DNA from: Lachnospiraceae bacterium UBA3692
GTDB lineage: Bacteria > Bacillota > Clostridia > Lachnospirales > Lachnospiraceae
Assembly (NCBI GenBank): GCA_002372815.1
Contig: DFIR01000023.1
Location: forward strand, 1 to 64,000
Direction: 5' to 3'
DNA length: 64,000 bases
Position numbers and translations under genes: made by a program. The notes beneath the pieces are model-generated. The model had not been told where the DNA came from, made no database searches, and saw only the letters and a program-made list of their open reading frames with translations. Position 1 is the stretch's first letter, and each line of letters starts with the position of its first letter. Shown in pieces: positions 33,159-40,030 of the stretch.

Positions 33159-34361
33159 TTACTTGCAGAGCGCGAAGGTCTCTCTTGCGATGGCGAGCTC
33201 CTCGTTGGTCGGGATCACGTAGACGGCGACCTTGCTGTCAGGAGTGGAGATGCGGATGTCCTTACCGCGGGTCGCGTTGGCGGCCTCATCCACGTCGATG
33301 CCGAGGTAGCCGAAGTAGGCGAGCACCTTCTCACGGACGAAGGGGCTGTTCTCGCCGATGCCGGCGGTGAAGGCGATGACGTCCACGCCGTTCATGGCTG
33401 CGGCGTAGGCGCCGACATACTTCGCGACGTTGTAGCAGAAAGCGTCGACGGCCAGCTGGGCCTTCTTGTTGCCCTTCTTGTAGCCGTCCTCCAGATCACG
33501 GAAATCGGAGCTCAGCTCACCGGACAGCGCGTACACGCCGGACTTCTTGTTGAGGATGTTCACGACCTCGGAAGTGGTCAGGTTCTCCTTGTTGGCGATG
33601 AACTCGATGATGGCGGGATCCAGGTCGCCGCTGCGGGTGCCCATGATCAGGCCTTCCAGAGGGGTCAGGCCCATGGAGGTGTCCACGCACTTGCCGTGGT
33701 TGACGGCGGAGATGCTGGCGCCATTGCCGAGGTGGCAGACAATGGTCTTCAGGCTGTCATAGGGCTTGCCGACCACTTCCGCGACCTTCTTGGACACGAA
33801 GGAGTGGCTCGTGCCGTGGAAGCCGTAGCGGCGGACACGGTACTTCTCATAGTACTTCAGCGGAAGCGCATACATATATGCCTTCTCGGGCATCGTCTGA
33901 TGGAACGCTGTGTCGAAGACAGCGACCATGGGCGTGCCGGGCATCAGGGCCTGGCAGGCGGCGACGCCGATCAGGTTCGCGGGGTTGTGCAGAGGCGCGA
34001 GGTCGGAGCACTCCTTGATCGCCTCGATGACTTCGTCGTTGATGATCACGGAGGAGGTGAACTTCTCGCCGCCGTGGACGATCCGGTGGCCCACCGCGCC
34101 GATCTCGTCGAGAGACTTCACGACGCCATTCTCGGGATCGCTGATGGACTGCAGGACGAGGCTGACCGCCTGCTTGTGATCCGGCAGAGGCGTGATGGTC
34201 TCGATCTTGCCGGTGCCCTTCACGACGTTCTCATAGGTGATGCCGGAGCCGGCACCGCCGATTCTTTCGCAAAGGCCCTTTGCGAGAAGCTTCTCGGTGG
34301 AAGCATCGATCACCTGGAACTTCAGGGAGGAACTGCCGCAGTTGATGACTAAAATATTCAT
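33159..34361 (-). CDS. ackA: Acetate kinase
   Basis: The 400-residue enzyme makes ATP from acetyl phosphate and ADP, the energy-yielding last step of acetate fermentation. Family motifs are NCGSSSLKFQ at the N-terminus, GHRIVHGGEKF, VFDTAFHQTMP, RRYGFHGTSH, and CHLGNGASI. AAAGGAG lies before the ATG. The partner gene pta is not adjacent, unlike in many Clostridia. It is divergent from tmcAL, whose product uses acetate to modify tRNA. Confidence 0.97.
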   Translation of the reverse strand: MNILVINCGSSSLKFQVIDASTEKLLAKGLCERIGGAGSGITYENVVKGTGKIETITPLPDHKQAVSLVLQSISDPENGVVKSLDEIGAVGHRIVHGGEKFTSSVIINDEVIEAIKECSDLAPLHNPANLIGVAACQALMPGTPMVAVFDTAFHQTMPEKAYMYALPLKYYEKYRVRRYGFHGTSHSFVSKKVAEVVGKPYDSLKTIVCHLGNGASISAVNHGKCVDTSMGLTPLEGLIMGTRSGDLDPAIIEFIANKENLTTSEVVNILNKKSGVYALSGELSSDFRDLEDGYKKGNKKAQLAVDAFCYNVAKYVGAYAAAMNGVDVIAFTAGIGENSPFVREKVLAYFGYLGIDVDEAANATRGKDIRISTPDSKVAVYVIPTNEELAIARETFALCK

Positions 34362-34399
34362 TTTACGATCTCCTTTATAGAAAGTATCAGACTGGTTCT

Positions 34400-34428
34400 A
34401 TTATACACACTTCGGGTGGACCTAACAA
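34400..34428 (-). promoter_or_regulatory. Promoter of ackA
   Basis: On the minus strand TTGTTA (34423-34428) and TATAAT (34400-34405) are 17 bp apart, about 40 nt before the start. Confidence 0.85.
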
Positions 34429-34470
34429 GGAAGGCGGGGGCGTTTCCGGAGTATCTTTTCCCGAACAATC

Positions 34471-34479
34471 TGGTATACT
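34471..34479 (+). promoter_or_regulatory. Extended -10 promoter of tmcAL
   Basis: TGGTATACT is an extended -10 element (TG at 34471, TATACT at 34474-34479) about 47 nt before the start, with no good -35 box. Confidence 0.6.
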
Positions 34480-34525
34480 GGAGGCTGCAGCGGAACTACA
34501 GGAAGGCAGGCAGAAGGAGTCGCAG

Positions 34526-35698
34526 ATGCGTACAGCAGGGATTATCGCGGAGTGCAACCCGTTCCACAGCGGACATGCATATCTTCTGGAGGAAGCGCGC
34601 CGGCGCACCGGCGCCGACTATCTCGTCGTCGCCATGAGCGGGGACTTCGTACAGCGCGGTGCCCCCGCCATTCTGGACAAGCGCGCGCGGGCCCGCCGCA
34701 TCCTGGAGGCCGGTGCAGACCTGGTGCTGGAGCTGCCGCTGTACATCGCCTGCGGCTCCGCCGGATACTTCGCGGAGGGAGGCGTGCGCCTTCTGGACAG
34801 CCTGGGCGTGGTCACGGACCTGTGCTTCGGCTCGGAGAGCGGAGACGCGGACGCCCTGTCGGATCTCGCCTCGCAGCTCGCATCCCTGGAGCAGGATGCT
34901 TCTTACAGACAGCATCTGCAGTCCCTCCTGCGGCAGGGACGTTCCTATCCCGCCGCCGCGGCGCAGGCTGCGCAGGCATACGGCCTGCAGCTGCCGGAAT
35001 GCGCGCCGAACGACCTCCTCGCACTCTCCTACTGCCGCACGCTCTGCGAAACGGGCAGTTCTGTCCGGCCTCTGGCCATCCCCCGGATCAGCACAGAAGG
35101 CGCCACCGCGCTCCGGAAGCAGATGCTCGCGGCCCCGGCACAGGCGGGCAGCCTCCTGTGGGAGGAGGACCTCTCGGAGGCGTTGCTGCATGCGCTTTCT
35201 TTCTCCCCCTGTCCGCTCTCCGATTACCTGGATGTCTCGGAGGACCTCGCCGCCCGCATAGAGGCGCTGCTGCCCTCCTATACCGGCTTCACGCAGTTCT
35301 GCGGCCTTCTGAAGAACCGCAGCCTCACCTACACGCGGGTCTCCCGCGCCCTCCTGCACATCCTGCTGGATCTGCGGACACAAGACGTGCAGTGCTTCCG
35401 GGAACACGGCCTCATCGGCTGGCTCCGGCCCCTCGGATTCCGCCGCTCCGCCGCGCCGCTCCTGAAAGCGATCCGCTCCGGATGCGGGCTTCCGTTGCTC
35501 ACAAAGCCCGCATCCGGAGCGGCAATGCTCGCGGAGCCTTTTGACAGGATGCTGCAGCAGGACCTGCGCGCCTCCGAATTCGCGTCGCACCTGCGGCAGA
35601 TGAAGCGGATGAAGGGCATGGCAGCCGGCGAAGCCTCCGGGATCTCTCCGGAAGAACGTCCGATCTGCGAACTGTCGCAGCCGCTCATCCTGCTTTGA
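34526..35698 (+). CDS. tmcAL: tRNA(Met) cytidine acetate ligase
   Basis: The 390-residue protein belongs to the YlbM/TmcAL family. This enzyme activates acetate with ATP and acetylates the wobble cytidine (C34) of elongator tRNA-Met. The nucleotidyltransferase core is at the N-terminus, with ECNPFHSGH at about 9-17, SGDFVQRG at 38-45, then LELPLYIACGSAGYFA. AAGGAG lies 6 nt before the ATG. Length is normal for the family. It is divergent from ackA and convergent with the PfkB kinase, with only 8 nt between the two stop codons. Confidence 0.93.
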   Translation: MRTAGIIAECNPFHSGHAYLLEEARRRTGADYLVVAMSGDFVQRGAPAILDKRARARRILEAGADLVLELPLYIACGSAGYFAEGGVRLLDSLGVVTDLCFGSESGDADALSDLASQLASLEQDASYRQHLQSLLRQGRSYPAAAAQAAQAYGLQLPECAPNDLLALSYCRTLCETGSSVRPLAIPRISTEGATALRKQMLAAPAQAGSLLWEEDLSEALLHALSFSPCPLSDYLDVSEDLAARIEALLPSYTGFTQFCGLLKNRSLTYTRVSRALLHILLDLRTQDVQCFREHGLIGWLRPLGFRRSAAPLLKAIRSGCGLPLLTKPASGAAMLAEPFDRMLQQDLRASEFASHLRQMKRMKGMAAGEASGISPEERPICELSQPLILL

Positions 35699-35706
35699 AA
35701 AGATAA

Positions 35707-36609
35707 TCAGAAGGTCTCGAGGAGCGCCTCCACTTCCGGCCGGGTCGCCAGATCCGTCGAGAACGCGCTCGCGCTGCCGGTGGCCAGTCCCATGCGGAAG
35801 GCTTTGGAATAATCGCCGGTCTCCAAATATCCTGCGACAAAACCGGCGACCATAGAATCCCCTGCGCCGACCGAATTGACGAGTGTCCCCTTCGGGGCGG
35901 GGCTCCGGAAGACCTCTCCCTGCGCAGAGATGAACACCGCGCCTTCGCCCGCCATGGAGATCAGGACGTTTTCGGCGCCCTGCTCCTGTAATTTTCTCGC
36001 ATACGGGATGACCTCTTCCTGCGTGCGAAGCGTCACGCCGAAGATCTCCCCGAGCTCATGGTTGTTGGGCTTGATCAGGAAGGGGTGGTACTTCAGGACG
36101 CGCGTGAGCAGGTCCCGCGTCGCGTCGACGGCGATGCGGATCCCCCGGCCCTGCAGGTGCTCCATGATGCGCTCGTACATATCCTGCGGGAGCGTGTTCG
36201 GGACGCTGCCGGAGATGATCAGCAGGTCGCCCTCCCTGAGCGCGTCGAGCTTCTCAAAGAGCTTCGCGACATCTTCTGCGGTGATGAGCGGCCCCTGGCC
36301 GTTGATCTCCGTCTCCTCATCGGACCGCATCTTCACGTTGATGCGGGAGAATCCCTCCTTCACGCGGATGAAATCCGTTCCGCATCCGAACCCCTTCATC
36401 AGGTCCTCGATATCCTCCCCCGTAAACCCTGCGACAAAGCCGAGCGCCGTACTGTCATGCCCGAGGTTGGACAGCACGATGGACACGTTGATGCCCTTGC
36501 CGCCGGGCAGGATCTGCTCGTAGTTGGTGCGGTTGATCTGCCCCGCACGGAAGTCCGCGACGCGGATGATGTAGTCCAGCGAAGGATTGAAAGTTACCGT
36601 ATAGATCAT
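35707..36609 (-). CDS. 1-phosphofructokinase family (PfkB) sugar kinase
   Basis: The 300-residue protein is a PfkB ribokinase-fold kinase of the 1-phosphofructokinase/tagatose-6-phosphate kinase group. It starts with TVTFNPSLDY, has GGKGINVSIVLSNLG near residue 37 and ends with the catalytic NSVGAGDSMVAGF. It would phosphorylate fructose-1-phosphate or tagatose-6-phosphate. No fructose PTS or fruR is adjacent, so the substrate is uncertain and no symbol is given. AAAGGGGT precedes the ATG. It is last in a likely three-gene unit with a small ORF and a HAD phosphatase. Confidence 0.88.
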   Translation of the reverse strand: MIYTVTFNPSLDYIIRVADFRAGQINRTNYEQILPGGKGINVSIVLSNLGHDSTALGFVAGFTGEDIEDLMKGFGCGTDFIRVKEGFSRINVKMRSDEETEINGQGPLITAEDVAKLFEKLDALREGDLLIISGSVPNTLPQDMYERIMEHLQGRGIRIAVDATRDLLTRVLKYHPFLIKPNNHELGEIFGVTLRTQEEVIPYARKLQEQGAENVLISMAGEGAVFISAQGEVFRSPAPKGTLVNSVGAGDSMVAGFVAGYLETGDYSKAFRMGLATGSASAFSTDLATRPEVEALLETF

Positions 36610-36667
36610 TGCTACCCCTTTCTGTACGGATGTCCCGTTCCCGTCAGTATCCTCACGGCAGTGTCAC

Positions 36668-36898
36668 TCAATACTCTGTCCGCGGCCTCTCCGTGATCCC
36701 GCAGCGCTTCATGAAGATCCGTACATCCTCCTCAGAGCGTATCAGCATGAGATCCGTGTAGTGCCCGTTCTCGCGGTCCTTCAGGCCCGCCGTCGTCTCG
36801 CCGGTGCAGATGCTCTTGCGCATCACCGGCTCCTGTTTCCCGGGATCGTATTCGATCCGCAGTCCTTCCGCCCGCTTCCGCAATCTCTCCCAGAACAT
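36668..36898 (-). CDS. Small hypothetical protein
   Basis: The 76-residue protein is charged, with no membrane segment. It resembles no family I can name. The evidence for a real gene is an AGAGGAG ribosome site 8 nt before the ATG, a codon pattern like its neighbours, and a good fit between the HAD phosphatase gene (70-nt gap) and the PfkB gene (58-nt gap) on the same strand. MLIRSEEDVRIFMKRCGI is its best ordered stretch. Confidence 0.6.
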   Translation of the reverse strand: MFWERLRKRAEGLRIEYDPGKQEPVMRKSICTGETTAGLKDRENGHYTDLMLIRSEEDVRIFMKRCGITERPRTEY

Positions 36899-36968
36899 GC
36901 GATAGTCTCCTCTCTCCGCCCTGCACGTTCAGCCAGCCCTGTCAGTGCTGCGATCGTCCGTGCTTCGT

Positions 36969-37862
36969 TCAGATCATCCCTGTCAGCGCCTCGATCGCCC
37001 GTGCAGCGCCGTCCTCCTCATTGCTTCCGGCCGTGTAGTCCGCGTCCCGGAACAATGCCGGATCCGCCCCTTGCATCACGACCGCTGTCCCTGCTGCGCT
37101 GAGCAGCCCGCGGTCGTTGTCGCCGTCCCCGATCGCGAGGGTTCCGGATACAGGCACCTTCAGCAGCCTGGCCAGTTCCAGAAAAGCGGCGCCCTTGTCC
37201 GCCTCAGCGCTGACGATCTCCAGATCCGTCGCCAGGGAGCGGATGACCCGCGTGTGCGGATCCTCCGAAAGCTTTGCAGCCAGCGCGCCGCCCAGGCCGG
37301 CATCCGGAAGCATCACGGAGATGTTCTCATAGCCCCGCTCCTGCTCCCGGAGGAACGCGTCGAGGTCCTCCACGATCGTGCGGCTCATGCGCAGGTAGTC
37401 CGCGACCGGTGTCCCCTCGAAGCGCCGCATGAGAAGAGACTCCGCTTTCGGTCCGTGATACCCCCGCCCTCCGGAGAAAACTTCCAGAATCGTCCCCTCC
37501 CTCACCTCCGGAGGCAGAAAGGACCTGCAGGTATCGATCACCCGCTCCGTGCGTTCCCGCGTCATTTCCCTGCTGTACAGGAGGGTCGCCCGCAGTCTGG
37601 CTGCCCCTCCGCTTCCGTCTCTCTCCAGTCCGTCAAGCACGTACATGTGGGCGCCGTTGGACGTGACCGCGTATCGGATGCATCCCTCCTCGATCAGCGG
37701 ATGGAGTGCCGGCGGCAGCCCTTCAAGCGGCCGTCCCGTCACGGGAACGAACCAGCCGCCCGACGCGGCGAATCTCCGCACCACATCCTCCGAATACCTG
37801 GAGATGCTCTTGTCATTCCTCAGAAATGTACCGTCCAGATCGGCACCGATCAGTCTTATCAA
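36969..37862 (-). CDS. Cof-type HAD-IIB family phosphatase
   Basis: The 297-residue protein has HAD motif I as GADLDGTFL at the N-terminus, motif II near VTGRP/VTSNGA, and motif IV as AIGDGDNDRGLL close to the C-terminus. A C2-type cap sits in between. Cof-type HADs hydrolyse sugar phosphates and related small phosphoesters; the substrate is unknown. The start codon is TTG, preceded by GGGAGAGAG; no in-frame ATG near it fits the family start. It heads a probable unit with a small ORF and a PfkB kinase. Confidence 0.87.
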   Translation of the reverse strand: MIRLIGADLDGTFLRNDKSISRYSEDVVRRFAASGGWFVPVTGRPLEGLPPALHPLIEEGCIRYAVTSNGAHMYVLDGLERDGSGGAARLRATLLYSREMTRERTERVIDTCRSFLPPEVREGTILEVFSGGRGYHGPKAESLLMRRFEGTPVADYLRMSRTIVEDLDAFLREQERGYENISVMLPDAGLGGALAAKLSEDPHTRVIRSLATDLEIVSAEADKGAAFLELARLLKVPVSGTLAIGDGDNDRGLLSAAGTAVVMQGADPALFRDADYTAGSNEEDGAARAIEALTGMI

Positions 37863-37896
37863 ATCTCTCTCCCGCCTCCGTCGATTTTACAAAATC

Positions 37897-37926
37897 ATTA
37901 TAACACGAGTGCCCCGGTGGTGGTAA
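37897..37926 (-). promoter_or_regulatory. Promoter of the HAD-PfkB unit
   Basis: On the minus strand TTACCA (37921-37926) and TATAAT (37897-37902) are 18 bp apart, about 35 nt before the HAD start. Confidence 0.6.
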
Positions 37927-37965
37927 ACTGATATAGACACTATCGACCGAAAGGAATACTGCTGC

Positions 37966-39120
37966 ATGAGTGAATTTGTTTTTCCCCGGATTCGGGAAGT
38001 GCTGCGCACCCACCTGAAGTGGTCGCAGCGGAATCTGAAACCATATACGGACGAAATGCGGATCATCTTCGACGAGAACGGGATCCGCGCCCGCATCCTG
38101 TCACAGATCCAGGGCCCGTTCATGACCCGGATCGAAGTCGTGCCGGCGGACGCCCGCAGCGCGAGCACGATCCTGCAGCTGGCCCCTACCTTCCGCATGG
38201 TCTTCCGGCGCAGCGACATGCAGATCTTCCGCAGGGACGGGCACATCTTCTTCGACGTTCCCTGGCAGAACGACCAGGTCTACCTCGGCGACAACCTGCA
38301 CTGCGCGGAGTTCCTGGAATGCCGCGGCATCCCGGTGGCGGCCGGCATGGACCTGTACCGCCAGCCTTATATCAATGATCTCGCGGGCTGCCCCCACCTC
38401 CTCACCGGAGGAAGCGGCAACAGCGCGCGCGCAGACCTCCTGCACGGCATCATCCTGAGCACGCTTCTCTCCTGCCAGCCGGACGACATCGAACTCTACC
38501 TCCTGGGCGGGCGCAGCCCCGATCTCAGCCGCTACCGCCGTCTGCCCTACTGCCACGTCGAGAACGATCCCGGCACCGGCCTAGCCCTTCTGGACGAACT
38601 GTGCCTTGAGATGGATAAGCGCCGCCGGCAGATCACCGTCAGCGGCTGCACCGACATCTACGATTACTGCGAACATGTCGAGAACGTCAAGCATCTGCTC
38701 GTCATGATCACCGAACTCGAGGACCTCATGGACGAAGGCCGCCGCACCTGCGAAAACGCCCTGCGCCGCCTCGCCCGTGACGCCGGCCCCTGCGGGATCC
38801 ATCTCGTCCTCTCCTCGGAGCGCCCCGTGATCTTCCGCTCCCTGGCGGACGAATTCCCCGCCCGCATGTGCCTCAAGGTCGACAACACCGCGGACTCTCT
38901 TGTCATGCTCGACCGCCGCGGCGCCGAGAAGCTCGGCAAAGGCCTCCTCTACTACCGCGAGAACGACACCGCCGAGCCGGTCCTCCTCCAGTGCGGCTCC
39001 GTCACCCAGCAGGAGATCCGCCGCGTCGTCTCCGCCCTCGCCTCCAACTTCCCGGAGGAAGACCTCCTGCCGGACGACGCAGGCTTCTGGGACAAGTTGT
39101 TTGCGAGAGTGCACAGCTGA
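37966..39120 (+). CDS. FtsK/SpoIIIE-like protein with degenerate ATPase motifs
   Basis: The 384-residue soluble protein aligns by eye with the motor domain of FtsK/SpoIIIE. An alpha-domain-like part comes first (about 40-100), then PYINDLAGCPHLLTGGSGNS, matching the FtsK stretch around the P-loop. LVMITELEDLM matches Walker B, and GIHLVLSSERPV matches the GIHLVLATQRPS region. The P-loop lysine is replaced by Asn (residue 152), and the Walker B Asp-Glu is Thr-Glu (249-250), so ATP hydrolysis is doubtful. There is no membrane part and no gamma domain. AAAGGA lies 11 nt before the ATG. The function is unknown; a DNA-binding or regulatory pseudo-motor is one reading. It borders a large palindromic non-coding zone. 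Confidence 0.7.
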   Translation: MSEFVFPRIREVLRTHLKWSQRNLKPYTDEMRIIFDENGIRARILSQIQGPFMTRIEVVPADARSASTILQLAPTFRMVFRRSDMQIFRRDGHIFFDVPWQNDQVYLGDNLHCAEFLECRGIPVAAGMDLYRQPYINDLAGCPHLLTGGSGNSARADLLHGIILSTLLSCQPDDIELYLLGGRSPDLSRYRRLPYCHVENDPGTGLALLDELCLEMDKRRRQITVSGCTDIYDYCEHVENVKHLLVMITELEDLMDEGRRTCENALRRLARDAGPCGIHLVLSSERPVIFRSLADEFPARMCLKVDNTADSLVMLDRRGAEKLGKGLLYYRENDTAEPVLLQCGSVTQQEIRRVVSALASNFPEEDLLPDDAGFWDKLFARVHS

Positions 39121-39138
39121 AGAAAAACAATCTATTCC

Positions 39139-39169
39139 CTGCCGTACCTTTTGGTGCGGCAGTTTTTTT
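39139..39169 (+). terminator. Terminator after the FtsK-like gene
   Basis: CTGCCG-ACC pairs with GGT-CGGCAG across a TTTT loop, followed by seven T at 39163-39169. Confidence 0.88.
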
Positions 39170-39193
39170 GCGGGGAACCGCAGTACAGAAAAG

Positions 39194-39490
39194 GGGGCGG
39201 CAGAGCCGCCGGGCTGGCGATTCATTTCGTGGGGCTTTCCTGCATTTTTTACAGAAACGGGGCGGCAGAGCCGCCGGGCTGGCGATCATTTCACGGAGCT
39301 TTCCTGCATTTTTTACAGTCCCCGGCAGAGGGACTGCTGCGAACTCGCCGGCTGTTCTGATGACCAGCCGGCTCAGACAACGCAGCATGCCTGCGGCAGG
39401 AGCTGCCGCAGGCACCCTCTGCCGGGCATCTGTAAAAAATATGGGACGCAAGCCGCTCATTCAAAGCCATCCCGGCGGCTCTGCCGTCCC
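39194..39490. repeat. Multi-stem palindromic element, copy A
   Basis: Arms of about 75 bp fold back on each other. GGCAGAGCCGCCGGG near 39264 matches CCCGGCGGCTCTGCC at 39471-39485, ATTTTTTACAG (39308-39318) matches CTGTAAAAAAT (39430-39440), and CCGGCAGAGGG matches CCCTCTGCCGG. Inside lie two hairpins: GCCGGCT/AGCCGGC (39347-39372) and GCCTGCGGCAG/CTGCCGCAGGC (39389-39413). The left arm is duplicated in tandem with a 65-bp step (39196 and 39261). There is no open frame. Copy B in inverted orientation lies at 39794-40019. Confidence 0.85.
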
Positions 39491-39527
39491 TTTCTGTCAG
39501 GTGCTTCCCTGGGGAACTTTGGCAGAA

Positions 39528-39775
39528 GCTTGTTTTCATGAGGATTATAAACAACATCGCAAAGGTTCCAGCTGAGACCTTTGTCACCTGCTTGTTTTCA
39601 AGACATTTATAAACACCTCCGCAAAGGTTTCAGCCGAGACCTTTGTCACCTGCTTGTTTTCAAGTCATTTATAAACACCTCCGCAAAGGTTTCACCCCAG
39701 ACCTTTGTCACCTGCTTGTTTTCAAGTCATTTATAAACACCTCCGCAAAGGTTTCCTCAGAAACCGCAGCGAAGG
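39528..39775. repeat. Tandem array of four 62-bp units
   Basis: GCTTGTTTTCA recurs at 39528, 39590, 39652 and 39714, exactly 62 bp apart. Each unit carries TTATAAACA and a short hairpin CAAAGGT...ACCTTTG. The last unit has lost that hairpin but has another, GGTTTC-ctca-GAAACC. Three stop-rich frames show it is non-coding. It lies between palindromic copies A and B. Confidence 0.9.
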
Positions 39776-39793
39776 TGTTCATACAGGCCAGCA

Positions 39794-40019
39794 GGATGGG
39801 TCTGCAGGGCAGGCTTTGAATGAGCGGGGAGTTTTTCCGTTTATAGCAAATGCGCGGAAGTGGGTGAGGGCGGCAGATCCTGCCGCCCGTAATGTCCCCT
39901 TGTCTGAGCCGGCCGGTCTTCGGAGCGGCCGGCGAGTTGGGGACTGTCCCACTTCCGCGCATTCGGTATAAACGCTTGAAAAACTTCGCGAATGGCCCGC
40001 CTGCCCTGCGGACCCATCC
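39794..40019. repeat. Multi-stem palindromic element, copy B (inverted relative to A)
   Basis: Arms of about 70 bp (39794-39864 and 39950-40019) form an imperfect inverted repeat; AATGCGCGGAAGTGGG pairs with CCCACTTCCGCGCATT. Inside are GGGCGGCAG/CTGCCGCCC (39868-39888) and GCCGGCCG/CGGCCGGC (39908-39933). Blocks shared with the reverse complement of copy A are CCGCTCATTCAAAGCC, CCGGCTCAGACAA and AACTCGCCGG, while the stems differ in matching pairs. It ends 11 bp from the RND gene stop. Confidence 0.85.
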
Positions 40020-40030
40020 GCCCTGTCTGC

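Noticed and set aside
39194..40019. Palindromic elements considered as integron attC sites or insertion sequence ends
   Set aside because: No integrase, transposase, gene cassettes or target-site duplications were seen, and two copies share inner hairpins rather than the attC core sites.
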